Part shown: one piece after another, positions 32,299-42,548 of the stretch
How the letters are laid out: each line of letters starts with the position of its first letter
Numbering within the stretch: the stretch's first letter is position 1
NCBI GenBank assembly: GCA_023667095.1
Contig: JAMPAT010000012.1
Coordinates: forward strand, 1 to 64,000
Origin: Bacteroidales bacterium
GTDB lineage: Bacteria; Bacteroidota; Bacteroidia; Bacteroidales; UBA932
Direction of reading: 5' to 3'
Length of the DNA stretch: 64,000 nucleotides
Translations under genes and position numbers: made by a program
Notes under the pieces: model-generated
What the model was told of the DNA's origin: nothing
Database searches by the model: none
Seen by the model: only the letters and a program-made list of their open reading frames with translations

Positions 32299-32882
32299 AA
32301 AAAAAGGCGCATGAAGCACGCTTCTGAAAATTAAACAATTATTACTCAGTAAATTATGATTTTGAAGTATGCTCGCTCAATGGCAAAACTTCTACACACT
32401 TCCCCTATGCAGAAATGCTTCAGGCAATTGTAGCCACTGAAATGGAACAAAGCCATGCTACAGAACCATGCTCGTAATCACCTCCGGATTCGACAGCCTC
32501 GGGGCCGACAGCTTTTGAGCACCGTGGTATTCCAGCCTGTGCTTTTCACTCTTTGCTTCACCCGTTTACCTTGATGAATTATCATATATTTTGCAGAAAT
32601 CATCTGCCACACAGAAAATTTCAGTAATTCTGTCTTCGGTGATTATCATGGCGGTTGCTTTTTTGATCTTTTTTTGCTTATCCAGACGCACAAAACTTTT
32701 ATTATTTTACTAATATTCAATTAATTCTATTTAATAAATTTCATCAGACTGACGTTATGATACATTTCTATGATATAGGCTTCTGGCAGTCTTGTCACTT
32801 GTCTGGCAATCTCCTTCCGTATCGGGCAGCACATGAAATCATAGGGCAAAGCTAAAGACAGCACATTGTTTATCTGTGCAGC

Positions 32883-33064
32883 TTTCGATGTCTTGTTCCA
32901 TGTCAGGCATCGCATAAAATCATAATATTCTAAGTATAAATCATTTGCATTTTCAGCAAATGGCAGGTGCCATGTTTTTTGAGGGGACCTGCCACCGGAA
33001 TATGCATTATACGCACTATATCGCACATTCCGGTGCCCGACCGGAAACAGAATATGGCAATAAC
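32883..33064. repeat. Dispersed intergenic repeat, copy 2
   Basis: Second copy of the element at 155-335, in the same orientation. The hairpin core is kept as TGGCAGGT (32961-32968) and ACCTGCCA (32987-32994) around GTTTTTTGAGG, but the inner arm has diverged. No gene ends into it here, unlike copy 1. Confidence 0.7.
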
Positions 33065-33309
33065 AAGGGCAGATGTTGACAAATCGCTTTAATCAATCTG
33101 CGACATATCCTTTGTTTATTCCAATAAACAAGAAAAATGTCTAACGGATTAAACAGATGGTCAGTTCAAGTCAAAATGACTTATACACAAAATGAAATTA
33201 GCGTGTTTCTGTATTGCCAACAAGATTCTTACATAAATTTCCGGAAATTTCACCCCATCCAGGAATACATTAATCAAAATAAGACACACACTTTACCACA
33301 AAAAGACAG

Positions 33310-33317
33310 TATATTTG
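33310..33317 (+). promoter_or_regulatory. Probable -7 box for the M13 peptidase gene
   Basis: TATATTTG matches TAnnTTTG 25 bases before the ATG at 33343. No clear TTTG is found 19-21 bases further up. Confidence 0.5.
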
Positions 33318-33342
33318 CGCCCGTTTTTATAAAAGACAGGAA

Positions 33343-35376
33343 ATGAAACAGTTTAACAGACTTTCAATTGTAGCGTTGCTTGCCCTATCCATGCTGGCAG
33401 CCTGCACACAAAGGCCGGCTAAGGTTGCCGGAATCTACTATGAGAACATGGATACCACAGTCCGTCCTGGTGACGACTTCGCAAGATATGCCACAGGGAA
33501 ATGGATTGACCACAATCCGCAGCCGCCTGAGTACCCTATGTGGGGAACAGTGCACAAGGTTGATGACGACAACACAAAGATGCTCGCAGCGATGATCCAG
33601 GAAATTGCTGCCGGACAGCACAGGACAGGGAGCATAGAGCAGAAGATTGGAGACCTCTACAATATGGCAATGGACTCAACCCGTCTCAATGCAGAGGGGG
33701 CAGCACCTATAGCCGCACGTCTGCAGGAAATCCAGGCAATCAGTTCGCGAGAAGAACTTCTGCACGACTGCGCGACAAGGCACGAGGAACTTCTTTTCTC
33801 CCTCTATGTAAGTACAGACCAGAAAGATGCAGACAACCATATAGTTGGCATCAGCCAGGGAGGGCTGTCACTCGGAAACAGGGACTATTACCTTTCTGAC
33901 GAACCGCAGACAGTTGCCATACGCGAAGCAATGAAAGAGCATATTGTCAACCTCTTCAAGCTGGCCGGATATCCTGAGAATGTTGCTACAGACAAGATGA
34001 ACAGGATATGGTCAGTGGAGAGCGAGCTTGCAGTTCCTTACTATTCACAGGAAATGCAGCGCAACCCGGAGGCCAACTACCACAAGATCAGTATTGATTC
34101 ACTCACTGCAATATGTGGCGGATTCGACTGGAAGACATTCCTTAAGGAATACAGATATGACAAGACAGACGTTGTGGACCTCGGCCAGCCTGAACCTGTG
34201 GCAAAGGCATGCGAAATTCTCATGACAGCATCACTTGACGACCTCAAGGCCATATACGAGTGGAATGTCATTTCAGGTGCATCAAGCTACCTTTCAGATG
34301 ATTTCTCTGATGAGAACTTTGATTTCAGCCGCAAGATCTACGGTGTACAGGAGAAGACACCAAGGTGGAAAAGCGCGGAATCACTTGTGGACAACCTTAT
34401 GAGTGATGCTGTAGGCCAGATGTTCGTAGCCAAATATTTCCCGGCAGAGGCAAAGAAAGAAATGCTTGAGATGATAGGAAATCTCCAGAAGGCACTGGCA
34501 GAACGCATCAAGGCACAGGAATGGATGAGTGAAAGTACAAAGGCCACTGCACTTGAGAAACTTGCAGCATATACAGTAAAGGTAGGATACCCAGACAAAT
34601 GGGACGACATCAGCGGTCTTGTCATAGACCCGTCTAAATCATTGTACGAAAACATAGTAGCCGCATCAGAATTCTATTGGGAGATGGACTATGCCAAACG
34701 CTACAACAAGCCTGTAGACAAGAGCGAATGGCAGATGCCTGCACAGATGGTCAACGCATACTATGACCCGACCACCAATGAAATCTGCTTCCCTGCAGGC
34801 TTCCTCCAGCCGCCTCTCTTCGACCTGAATGCAGATGCTGCGGCCAACTACGGCTCAATAGGCGTAGTAATCGGACATGAGATGACCCACGGATTCGATG
34901 ACCAAGGACGCCAGTACACAAAGGACGGCAACCTCGAAGACTGGTGGGCACCGGAAGATGCAGAGAAATTCAAGGAGCCTTGCGACAGGATGACAGAATT
35001 CTTCAACTCCCTCTGGGTAATCCCTGGAGAACTTCACGCCAACGGTGCGACATGTCTCGGTGAGAATATAGCAGACCACGGAGGACTCAACATCGCATAC
35101 GATGCATTCCAGATGTGGCAGAAGAAACATGGCCGTCTACCTGACGACAACGGATTCACCCCTGAGCAGAGATTCTTCCTTTCATACGCCAATGTATGGG
35201 CAGGAACAGCCTCAGAGGAAATAATGAGGTATCTTACCATGATGGACGTACACTCCATTGCCCACCTGCGTGTCAACGGAGGACTTGCACAGTGCGACTA
35301 CTGGTATGACGCCTTCAACATACAGCTGGGAGATGCGCTGTATGTCGCCCCTGAGGACAGGGTGAAAATCTGGTAG
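33343..35376 (+). CDS. M13 family zinc metallopeptidase lipoprotein
   Basis: A neprilysin/PepO-type endopeptidase of 677 residues, anchored as a lipoprotein (signal ending LAAC). The zinc site is intact: HEMTH at 512-516 and the third ligand in ENIAD (Glu574). The substrate-binding motif NAYY precedes it, and GFLQPP and a terminal RVKIW are typical for the family. It probably degrades oligopeptides in the envelope. Stands alone, with a bidirectional terminator behind it. Confidence 0.95.
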   Translation: MKQFNRLSIVALLALSMLAACTQRPAKVAGIYYENMDTTVRPGDDFARYATGKWIDHNPQPPEYPMWGTVHKVDDDNTKMLAAMIQEIAAGQHRTGSIEQKIGDLYNMAMDSTRLNAEGAAPIAARLQEIQAISSREELLHDCATRHEELLFSLYVSTDQKDADNHIVGISQGGLSLGNRDYYLSDEPQTVAIREAMKEHIVNLFKLAGYPENVATDKMNRIWSVESELAVPYYSQEMQRNPEANYHKISIDSLTAICGGFDWKTFLKEYRYDKTDVVDLGQPEPVAKACEILMTASLDDLKAIYEWNVISGASSYLSDDFSDENFDFSRKIYGVQEKTPRWKSAESLVDNLMSDAVGQMFVAKYFPAEAKKEMLEMIGNLQKALAERIKAQEWMSESTKATALEKLAAYTVKVGYPDKWDDISGLVIDPSKSLYENIVAASEFYWEMDYAKRYNKPVDKSEWQMPAQMVNAYYDPTTNEICFPAGFLQPPLFDLNADAAANYGSIGVVIGHEMTHGFDDQGRQYTKDGNLEDWWAPEDAEKFKEPCDRMTEFFNSLWVIPGELHANGATCLGENIADHGGLNIAYDAFQMWQKKHGRLPDDNGFTPEQRFFLSYANVWAGTASEEIMRYLTMMDVHSIAHLRVNGGLAQCDYWYDAFNIQLGDALYVAPEDRVKIW

Positions 35377-35394
35377 CCAACAAAAATCCCCAAT

Positions 35395-35432
35395 AAAAAT
35401 GCCGGCCCAAAAGCAATTGGACCGGCATTTTT
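35395..35432. terminator. Bidirectional terminator
   Basis: ATGCCGG and CCAA pair with TTGG and CCGGCAT with a single mismatch and a 6-base loop; A runs lie before and T runs after. It separates the convergent M13 and aldose epimerase genes. Confidence 0.85.
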
Positions 35433-35483
35433 ATATTCGCCGTTTTCCTTTTCCGCACAGATGCCTGCACAGGAGAAGACAGC

Positions 35484-36617
35484 CTACTTGGTACTAAAAC
35501 GGTATACACATGTATGTGTGTAGCTCTCTCCCGGATTCAGACGTGTTGAAGGGAAATTGCCGTGATGAGGTGAATCAGGGAACTTCTGTGTCTCCAGTGC
35601 AAGGGATTCCCTGTATTTAAGTGCATAACCATACTTTCCGCATGTCGTACCGTCAAAGAAGTTTCCGCTATAGAACTGCAATGCAGGCTGGTCAGTAAAC
35701 ACCTCAAGGAAACGTCCGCCTGCAGGCTCATACACAGATGCTGCAAACTCAAGACCGCTGTCTGACTTCCTGTCGAGAACCCAGTTATGGTCATATCCGC
35801 CTCCATTTGCGAGCTGTTCATTTTCTGCACCGATACGTTCACCGATTGTGTGAGGCTCACGGAAATCAAACGGAGTGCCTGTCACATCTGCAATCTCCCC
35901 TGACGGGATAAGGAAACTGTCCACAGGGGTAGTGTGGCTGGCATTGATAACCATGACATTGTCCAATACGTCACCTTTACCCTCACCCTTGAGGTTAAAG
36001 AAAGAATGGTGCGAGATATTTACGAACGTAGGCTTGTCTGTGCCTGCCATATAGCTGACCTTGAATTCATTGTCAGAAGTAAGTTCGTATGTCATCATGA
36101 TATCGATGTTTCCAGGATATCCGTCCTGCCCGTCTGGATGGACATAGTTGAAAACAATTGTGCTGTCGTCACATGCTATAACATCCCAGACAACCATGTC
36201 AAGACCTTTCAGGCCACCATGCAATGTCTGTCCGTTGTTGTTCTGCGGCATCGTATATATCTCACCGTCAATTTCCATAGTACCTCCTGCAATCCTGTTG
36301 GCATAAGGCCCTACAACTGCACCAAGGAAACGTTCACCAGGATTATTGATATATGTATCAATATCATTGTAGCCCAATACTATATCATCGTAGTTACCCT
36401 CCCTGTCCGGAGTCCATAGGCTGACTACACGCGCACCGAAATTAGTCACCTGCATCGTGATGTCACCGGCCTTGAGCGTATAGAGAGCAATCTGGCTGCC
36501 GTCAACCTCTGCCTCAAAATTTTCCGCCGGTATGAGTTCCACTTCCCTCTTTCCGGCGCATGAAGCCATCAGCACAGCTGCTGCACCGAAGGCTGCCATC
36601 TTAAGATAATTGTTCAT
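35484..36617 (-). CDS. galM: Aldose 1-epimerase (mutarotase) lipoprotein
   Basis: Interconverts alpha and beta anomers of aldoses. 377 residues with a lipoprotein signal (LMASC), so it acts outside the cytoplasm, as is common in Bacteroidales. Family motifs: VVGPYANRIAGG, TLHGGLKGLD, the catalytic His in NISHHSFFNLKG, GGYDHNWVL, and the catalytic Glu in LETQKFPDSPHH. Confidence 0.95.
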   Translation of the reverse strand: MNNYLKMAAFGAAAVLMASCAGKREVELIPAENFEAEVDGSQIALYTLKAGDITMQVTNFGARVVSLWTPDREGNYDDIVLGYNDIDTYINNPGERFLGAVVGPYANRIAGGTMEIDGEIYTMPQNNNGQTLHGGLKGLDMVVWDVIACDDSTIVFNYVHPDGQDGYPGNIDIMMTYELTSDNEFKVSYMAGTDKPTFVNISHHSFFNLKGEGKGDVLDNVMVINASHTTPVDSFLIPSGEIADVTGTPFDFREPHTIGERIGAENEQLANGGGYDHNWVLDRKSDSGLEFAASVYEPAGGRFLEVFTDQPALQFYSGNFFDGTTCGKYGYALKYRESLALETQKFPDSPHHGNFPSTRLNPGESYTHTCVYRFSTK

Positions 36618-36733
36618 AATATTTTGTGTTATCTGTTGTTGCTTCCCTTAGTAGCTGTCCATATAATTCAAACAGTTTCTTGACTGCATTAAACCTATGT
36701 CCAATCCCGACTCCAAATTTAAGCCTTTTTCAC

Positions 36734-36765
36734 TACAAAGCCACTCCGGAAGGAGTGGCTTTGTA
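36734..36765 (-). terminator. Perfect hairpin after the fumarase gene
   Basis: A 14-bp perfect inverted repeat (36734-36747, 36752-36765) closed by a GGAA tetraloop lies 25 bases past the fumarase stop. Neither strand has a good U tract after it, so it may be a 3' end stabiliser or an atypical terminator. Confidence 0.55.
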
Positions 36766-36790
36766 TCAAAATATGACAAATCCGTATCAA

Positions 36791-38413
36791 TTATCTGCCA
36801 ATCTGCTTAAAGAAGTCATTTCCCTTGTCATCGACAAGGATGAATGCAGGGAAATCCTCAACACGGATTTTCCATATTGCCTCCATTCCAAGTTCAGGAT
36901 ACTCAACGCACTCTATGCTCTTGATATTGTTCTGCGCAAGAATTGCTGCAGGACCTCCGATAGAGCCAAGGTAGAATCCGCCATGCTTCTGGCACGCATC
37001 TGTCACAGCCTGCGAGCGGTTGCCCTTTGCAAGCATAATCATGCTGCCGCCATGATCCTGGAATTCATCAACATACGGATCCATACGTCCGGCAGTTGTA
37101 GGTCCCATTGAGCCGCAAGGCATTCCTTCCGGAGTCTTTGCCGGACCTGCATAATAGATTGGATGCTCCTTCATATACTGAGGCATCTCCTCGCCGGCAT
37201 CAAGGCGTGCCTTGATCTTCGCATGCGCTATGTCACGTCCGACGATGATGGTTCCGTTAAGGCTGAGACGTGTAGATACCGGATATTTTGAGAGTTCCTT
37301 GCAGACCTCAGACATAGGACGGTCAAGGTCAATCTTGACTGCATCTCCCTCACCTGCCTGACGAAGTTCCTCTGGTATGAGTTCGTATGGCTTGTCATCC
37401 ATCTTCTCGATCCAGATTCCGTCAGAATTTATCTTAGCCTTGATGTTGCGGTCTGCCGAACAGCTGACACCAAGTCCGATAGGACAGCTTGCACCATGGC
37501 GAGGCAGACGGATTACACGTACATCATGGGCCATATATTTTCCGCCGAACTGCGCTCCGAGGCCTATCTTGTGAGTCTCTTCAAGCAGACGCTCCTCAAG
37601 CTCGATATCACGGAAAGCACGTCCTGTCTCATCCCCTGTTGTCGGGAGATTGTCATAATAGTGGGTTGAAGCAAGCTTGACTGTAAGCAGGTTCTTCTCT
37701 GCTGAGGTTCCTCCGATTACAAATGCGATATGGTAAGGAGGGCAGGCTGCAGTACCGAGGCTCTTCATCTTTTCAACAAGGAAAGGAATGAGAGTTCCTG
37801 GGTTCTGGATACGTGCCTTTGTCTCCTGATAGAGATATGTCTTGTTTGCAGAACCGCCACCCTTTGTTACACATAGGAAATGATATTCGTCACCCTGAGT
37901 GGCCTCAATATCAATCTGTGCCGGAAGATTGCATTTGGTATTCACCTCATTATACATGTCAAGAGGCGCATTCTGTGAATAGCGGAGGTTCTCTTCAGTA
38001 TAGGTCTTGTAAACTCCAAGTGAAATCGCCTCTTCATCCTCAAACCCTGTCCAGACCTGCTGGCCTTTCTCTCCATGGACGATTGCAGTTCCGGTGTCCT
38101 GGCATAGAGGCAGTTTGCCTTTTGCAGCCACCTCTGCATTCCTGAGGAATGTCAGTGCCACATATTTGTCATTTGCACTTGCCTCAGGGTCACTCAGTAT
38201 CTTTGCGACCTGCTCATTGTGTGAACGGCGAAGCAGGAAGCTGACATCACGGAAAGCCGTGTTGGTCATAAGGGTAAGGGCCTCCGGCGAGACTTTCAGG
38301 ATTTTCTTTCCTTCAAATTCCGAAGTCGAGACAAGCTTCTCTGAATCCGGAATCCTGTAATATTCAGTCTTGTCCTCACCAAGCTGAAACATTGGAGCGT
38401 ATTTGAATTCCAT
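36791..38413 (-). CDS. Class I fumarate hydratase (iron-sulfur)
   Basis: Hydrates fumarate to malate; oxygen-sensitive [4Fe-4S] enzyme of the FumA/FumB type, 540 residues. The three cluster cysteines are visible in [17 protein letters not shown] and [25 protein letters not shown] and the C-terminal [11 protein letters not shown] are standard. In Bacteroidales it serves the fumarate-respiring branch that leads to succinate. It follows prfB by 72 bases on the same strand and no separate promoter is evident. Confidence 0.96.
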   Translation of the reverse strand: MEFKYAPMFQLGEDKTEYYRIPDSEKLVSTSEFEGKKILKVSPEALTLMTNTAFRDVSFLLRRSHNEQVAKILSDPEASANDKYVALTFLRNAEVAAKGKLPLCQDTGTAIVHGEKGQQVWTGFEDEEAISLGVYKTYTEENLRYSQNAPLDMYNEVNTKCNLPAQIDIEATQGDEYHFLCVTKGGGSANKTYLYQETKARIQNPGTLIPFLVEKMKSLGTAACPPYHIAFVIGGTSAEKNLLTVKLASTHYYDNLPTTGDETGRAFRDIELEERLLEETHKIGLGAQFGGKYMAHDVRVIRLPRHGASCPIGLGVSCSADRNIKAKINSDGIWIEKMDDKPYELIPEELRQAGEGDAVKIDLDRPMSEVCKELSKYPVSTRLSLNGTIIVGRDIAHAKIKARLDAGEEMPQYMKEHPIYYAGPAKTPEGMPCGSMGPTTAGRMDPYVDEFQDHGGSMIMLAKGNRSQAVTDACQKHGGFYLGSIGGPAAILAQNNIKSIECVEYPELGMEAIWKIRVEDFPAFILVDDKGNDFFKQIGR

Positions 38414-38485
38414 AATTTGAAATATTTATGCTATGTTTTTCTATATTACCTTTTTCATAATTCTGCAACCAGGACCGCTGTACCG

Positions 38486-39595
38486 TCACTCATGGTTCAT
38501 CAGGAAGACCTTCATGAACTCATTCAGGTCGCCATCAAGGACCCCCTGAGTGTCAGAAGTCTCATATCCGGTACGCAGATCCTTGACCATCTTGTACGGA
38601 TGAAGCACGTAGCTGCGAATCTGCGAACCCCACTCTATCTTCTTCTTCTGTCCCTCAAGCTCCGCCTGCTTCTCCTGACGTTTCTTCAGTTCTATGTCGT
38701 ACAGGCGCGACTTCAAGATGCGCAGTGCATTCTGGCGGTTGTCAAGCTGTGACCTTGTCTCTGTGTTCTCGACAACAATTCCGCTCGGGATATGCCTGAC
38801 ACGCACTCCGGTCTCGACCTTGTTGACATTCTGTCCGCCGGCACCGCTTGAGCGGTATGTGTCCCACTCCAGGTCAGCCGGATTGATTTCAATCTCAATC
38901 GTGTCATCCACAAGTGGATACACAAATACAGACGAAAAAGTTGTCTGCCGTTTCCCCTGGGAGTTGAATGGTGAAATGCGGACAAGACGGTGTACTCCAC
39001 TCTCGGCCTTAAGGTATCCGAAGGCATAGTCACCCTCAAACTGTATGGTTACCGACTTCACTCCAGCATCCTCACCGTCAAGTACATCGGTCACCGTAAC
39101 CTTATATCCGTTACGCTCACCCCAGCGCATATACATACGCATCAGCATTGCAGACCAGTCGTTTGCCTCAGTTCCTCCGGCACCGGAATTGATTGTCAGG
39201 ATTGCGCCGAGGCTGTCACCTTCCTCCCCGAGCATGTTGCGCAGTTCAAGAGCCTCTATATCAGTCTCGACAGACTTATATGCCCCTTCAAGTTCAATCT
39301 CCTCGTCAGTTTTCGCGTCATCAGGCTGCCCTGCCAAGCTTTCCTTGGCAAAATCATAGAGTACATCAAGGTCTGCGACACCTGATGCCACCTTATCATA
39401 TCCAGCTACCCAGAACTTCACTCCTGCAAGTTCCTTCAAAAACTTTTCAGCCTCTTTCGGGTCATTCCAGAAATCAGCGGCAAGCGTCTTCTCCTGCCTT
39501 TCTGCAACTTCCGCCCTTTTGGCGTCTATATCAAGACATCTCATCAGCGTATCCACACGCTGGCGAAGTGACTTTATCTGTTCTGTCGTTATCAT
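38486..39595 (-). CDS. prfB: Peptide chain release factor 2
   Basis: Releases the peptide at UGA and UAA. 369 residues, with the stop-codon-reading tripeptide SPF in RISPFNSQG and the peptidyl-hydrolysis motif GGQ in SGAGGQNVNKVETG. Many bacteria make this protein through a +1 programmed shift at CTT TGA near codon 25; here the site reads CTT GAT in frame, so the gene is continuous. Confidence 0.97.
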   Translation of the reverse strand: MITTEQIKSLRQRVDTLMRCLDIDAKRAEVAERQEKTLAADFWNDPKEAEKFLKELAGVKFWVAGYDKVASGVADLDVLYDFAKESLAGQPDDAKTDEEIELEGAYKSVETDIEALELRNMLGEEGDSLGAILTINSGAGGTEANDWSAMLMRMYMRWGERNGYKVTVTDVLDGEDAGVKSVTIQFEGDYAFGYLKAESGVHRLVRISPFNSQGKRQTTFSSVFVYPLVDDTIEIEINPADLEWDTYRSSGAGGQNVNKVETGVRVRHIPSGIVVENTETRSQLDNRQNALRILKSRLYDIELKKRQEKQAELEGQKKKIEWGSQIRSYVLHPYKMVKDLRTGYETSDTQGVLDGDLNEFMKVFLMNHE

Positions 39596-39656
39596 TCAAA
39601 TACAATAAGATTTAACTGCTAATGTCCAATCCAACATAGAAAAACCGGACATCCTG

Positions 39657-39664
39657 CAAATTTA
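39657..39664 (-). promoter_or_regulatory. Probable -7 box for prfB
   Basis: TAAATTTG on the minus strand fits TAnnTTTG and lies 62 bases upstream of the prfB ATG. A -33 TTTG is not evident. Confidence 0.4.
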
Positions 39665-39742
39665 ATCAATTTTCAGATTATTATGAAAGTCTGACAGCTT
39701 TGATAACATAAATTATCAGTTTGGAGAGCAATCCGGCTCATT

Positions 39743-39955
39743 TCAACTGTTCCGTACTTTCTCTTCGCTCCAGCCTGATATGCCTGCAATCATGTCAATT
39801 GGAAATCCCTTTTCTTTCATTGCCCTGACTACCATGCCTATCCGGTCTTCAATCCCTTGGCTTATTCCTTTCAACAAACCCTTTTCCATTCCTTTCTCCA
39901 TCCCTGTCCGTCTTTCTGTAAGCGCAATGCAATGCATATCCCTTTTTGTTATCAT
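39743..39955 (-). pseudogene. C-terminal remnant of a PD-(D/E)XK nuclease/Rpn-type protein
   Basis: Seventy codons encode MEKGMEKGLLKGISQGIEDRI-like repeats, then VVRAMKEKGFPIDMIAGISGWSEEKV. This matches the charged tail of the Rpn/PD-(D/E)XK family (transposase-like nucleases common in Bacteroidales). The catalytic domain is absent; the frame upstream reaches a stop within about 10 codons. A relic, not a working gene. Confidence 0.6.
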
Positions 39956-39990
39956 ACTCCTCTTGTATCTATAGTGCTTTCAAGCAGAAT

Positions 39991-40034
39991 CAGCGTTCCT
40001 GACTGGCATAAAACATAACCAGAGTGGAACGCTG
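39991..40034 (-). terminator. Imperfect hairpin past the M23/LysM gene
   Basis: CAGCGTTCC (39991-39999) pairs with GGAACGCTG (40026-40034) and CTGG with CCAG inside. It lies about 95 bases beyond the stop at 40129. No T run follows; a weak terminator candidate. Confidence 0.35.
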
Positions 40035-40128
40035 AACCATGCTACAGACACTTGAGAGGCATGTCACTGTTCCAGACTGGTCAGCTGACACGCCGGACGG
40101 GAACAGAACAACAAGACTGAGAAATCCA

Positions 40129-41145
40129 TTACTTCACCCTGAGCCGGCGTCCGATCTTCAGCACAGTCTTCGTTGTAATGCCGTTCAGACGGCAAAGTTC
40201 CTTGACGGTCGTATGGTTATTTATCGCAATACGGCCTAAAGTGTCACCTGACTTGACAGTGACATATTTCATCGCTGCCCTCTCTGCATCCTCCTTGCGG
40301 TCCTCCTCATCATTACGGAACTCATCCTCAAAATCCTGCTCATAGTTGCTATATGGATTGAACTGCCTGCGTTTCAGCAGGAAAAGTCGATGCCTGAGTT
40401 CCCCGGTAGAGAAATTGATCAGCCATTGAGGGTCAAATGCATATCCCTTATACCTTGCCTCAAAATGCAGATGCGGACCGGAAGAACGCCCCGTTGAGCC
40501 GCCAAGTCCGATTACATCTCCGGCACATATCCAGTCCCCCGGCTCGACATTGCGCTTCGACAGATGCCCATAGAAAGTCTCCAGCCCATTTTCATGCCTT
40601 ACAACGATAAGGTTTCCATATCCGTTGACATATTTTGACATCCTTACCTTGCCGTCAAATGCAGCATGTACCGGTGTCCCGTTAGGGAAAGGCAGGTCGA
40701 CTCCCTGATGCCTGCGGCCACGCCTTATCCCGAACTTCCCCCTCGGATGGATATTACCCTGATATGGGCAATGGTACTGCCCGAGACTGTCCACCATCCA
40801 TACTGTCCATGATTCAGGAAGACTGTCGAGAGGTACACGGTAAGGATTTATGGCATTGACATCCCAGCTGTCTGTAAAGACGTCAGAAGCAGTAACATAC
40901 GATGGATCCTTTATATAACGCCATGTATTGTTGTCAAACAGCACAACCTTGACATACTCGACACCGGTATCAAGCGTGTCGAGTGCCCTTGTCTCCGTAT
41001 CGACAAGGGATTTTACCGGCTGCAGCGGCAAACGCGGCAATATTATTTCCGCCTCCTCCTTTGTAAGCGTAGACTGTGCATACAGGCTGCCTGAAAGGCA
41101 AAGCCCGCCGCACATGAATGCGGCCAAAACAAGAAACTGCCTCAT
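40129..41145 (-). CDS. M23 peptidase with C-terminal LysM domain
   Basis: Exported murein endopeptidase or its regulator, 338 residues from the ATG at 41145, which gives a clean signal peptide (ending SLYAQ) and follows the upstream stop by one base. The M23 zinc ligands are present: HQGVD and the HLH of GPHLHFE, with GHL between. A charged linker rich in D and E leads to one LysM repeat (VKSGDTLGRIA to GRRLRVK) that binds peptidoglycan. Confidence 0.93.
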   Translation of the reverse strand: MRQFLVLAAFMCGGLCLSGSLYAQSTLTKEEAEIILPRLPLQPVKSLVDTETRALDTLDTGVEYVKVVLFDNNTWRYIKDPSYVTASDVFTDSWDVNAINPYRVPLDSLPESWTVWMVDSLGQYHCPYQGNIHPRGKFGIRRGRRHQGVDLPFPNGTPVHAAFDGKVRMSKYVNGYGNLIVVRHENGLETFYGHLSKRNVEPGDWICAGDVIGLGGSTGRSSGPHLHFEARYKGYAFDPQWLINFSTGELRHRLFLLKRRQFNPYSNYEQDFEDEFRNDEEDRKEDAERAAMKYVTVKSGDTLGRIAINNHTTVKELCRLNGITTKTVLKIGRRLRVK

Positions 41146-41146
41146 C

Positions 41147-42517
41147 TTACTTCGCTCCAAACCTTGAGGTCAATATCTCCCTTACCTTGCCGACCTTTTC
41201 GTCAAGGAGTTCCTTTGATGTTGCCTCACAGATAAACCTCAGATAAGGCTCCGTATTTGACGGACGTATATTGAACCACCACTGCGGAAATTCAACACGG
41301 TATCCGTCGAAATCCATATATGCAGTAGATTTCTCCGACTCCATGAAGTAGTCACGTACTGCATCCATGGCACCTGCCTTGTCCTCTATACGGAAATTGA
41401 TTTCACCGGAATTCTGGTAGCGTTCCACCTTGACAATGAGCTGGCTGAGAGATATCCCGGCTGTCTTCATCCTGGCAACCACATTGAGTATCAATATAGA
41501 AGCGAGCAGTCCGCTGTCAGAGTAGAAGAAATCACGGAAATAATAGTGTCCGGCAAGCTCACCTCCATAGACCCCGTCAAGTTCACGGAGCTTGCGCGCT
41601 GCAAATGCGCGTCCCACTTTCCATGTCTGCATCTGCGCCCCCATCGGAACAAGGTATTCCCCTACTGCCTTTGAACTTCTTATATCCTGGAGGACAATGC
41701 CTTTCTCTCCCCTTTCCTCAAGGAAGTAATGCCCGAGTACGGCAATCATAAGGTCAGGAGAGATGAAGCGTGCATTCTCGTCCACAAACATGACCCTGTC
41801 AGCATCGCCGTCATAGATGACACCGATGTCTGCACCTGTCCTACGTACCAGTTCCTGCAATGCCTCGACATTCTTTGGTACAAGCGGATTAGGCTCATGG
41901 TTAGGGAAACGGCCGTCAATCTCATCATATATATATGAAGGCCGGTCTCCGAATATCTCCTTCGCATAGAGTGCAGACATTCCGTTTGAAAGGTCCATTG
42001 CTATATTCAGTGAACTGTAGTCCCCCTTATATTTAAGGAGGAATTCCAGATAGTCCTTGTGGATATCCTTCTGGAACACCTGTCCCCTCTTTTCTGCCAC
42101 AGGGCACTCCCTTCCACTGTCAATCCATTCCTTTATCTGTCCAAGACCGTTGTCCAGTCCAACAGGAAGAGCATTCTCGCGCGAAACCTTCATGCCATTG
42201 TACTCAGCAGGGTTATGCGATGCCGTAATCTGTACAGAAGCCTTGAAGCCGTAGTTCGCAGTTCCGAAATACACCATAGGCGTAGTGCTCAGCCCGATGT
42301 CATAGACATCAGCCCCTGCATCAGCAAGTCCCTTCAGCAGATAGTCATGTATCTCATCTGAAGACACTCTGCAGTCGCGTCCAACCAGGACCTTGTCCGT
42401 CTGGAGAAGTTCAGGAAGAAAATATCCTACCTTATAGGCTGTCTCCTTGTCAAAATCAACATTGTAGACGCCCCTTATGTCATATGCGTGAAATGCTCCC
42501 ATAATCAAAATCTTCAT
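41147..42517 (-). CDS. Phosphomannomutase/phosphoglucomutase
   Basis: Cytosolic alpha-D-phosphohexomutase, 456 residues, of the ManB/AlgC type. Active serine in TASHNP (Ser100), magnesium loop DGDADR (236-241), sugar-binding GGELAGH and phosphate-binding RPSNTEP. It would supply mannose-1-phosphate or glucose-1-phosphate for glycan synthesis. A second ATG five codons in (42502) may be the true start. Nearly contiguous with the M23/LysM gene. Confidence 0.94.
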   Translation of the reverse strand: MKILIMGAFHAYDIRGVYNVDFDKETAYKVGYFLPELLQTDKVLVGRDCRVSSDEIHDYLLKGLADAGADVYDIGLSTTPMVYFGTANYGFKASVQITASHNPAEYNGMKVSRENALPVGLDNGLGQIKEWIDSGRECPVAEKRGQVFQKDIHKDYLEFLLKYKGDYSSLNIAMDLSNGMSALYAKEIFGDRPSYIYDEIDGRFPNHEPNPLVPKNVEALQELVRRTGADIGVIYDGDADRVMFVDENARFISPDLMIAVLGHYFLEERGEKGIVLQDIRSSKAVGEYLVPMGAQMQTWKVGRAFAARKLRELDGVYGGELAGHYYFRDFFYSDSGLLASILILNVVARMKTAGISLSQLIVKVERYQNSGEINFRIEDKAGAMDAVRDYFMESEKSTAYMDFDGYRVEFPQWWFNIRPSNTEPYLRFICEATSKELLDEKVGKVREILTSRFGAK

Positions 42518-42548
42518 TTACAGCCGCAACCGGCTGCAATTTATTCTA

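Larger units (their letters stand above)
31741..33342. other. Long non-coding stretch (1.6 kb)
   Basis: No convincing gene. It holds a short unrecognised open frame on the minus strand (31838 to about 32044), an interleaved inverted-repeat structure (32243-32298), T-rich sequence (32650-32750) and copy 2 of the dispersed repeat. The frame of 99 codons at 32727-33026 lies mostly in that repeat and has no recognisable product. Composition and fragments suggest decayed DNA. Confidence 0.6.
39596..40128. other. Intergenic region upstream of prfB
   Basis: Holds a minus-strand TAAATTTG box (39664-39657) 62 bases before prfB, a short nuclease-family gene remnant (39743-39955), and an imperfect hairpin (39991-40034) in the direction of the M23/LysM gene end. 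Otherwise nothing recognised. Confidence 0.55.

Noticed and set aside
32727..33026. A 99-codon protein gene
   Set aside because: Most of it lies in the dispersed repeat, and the other copy has a stop early in the same frame.
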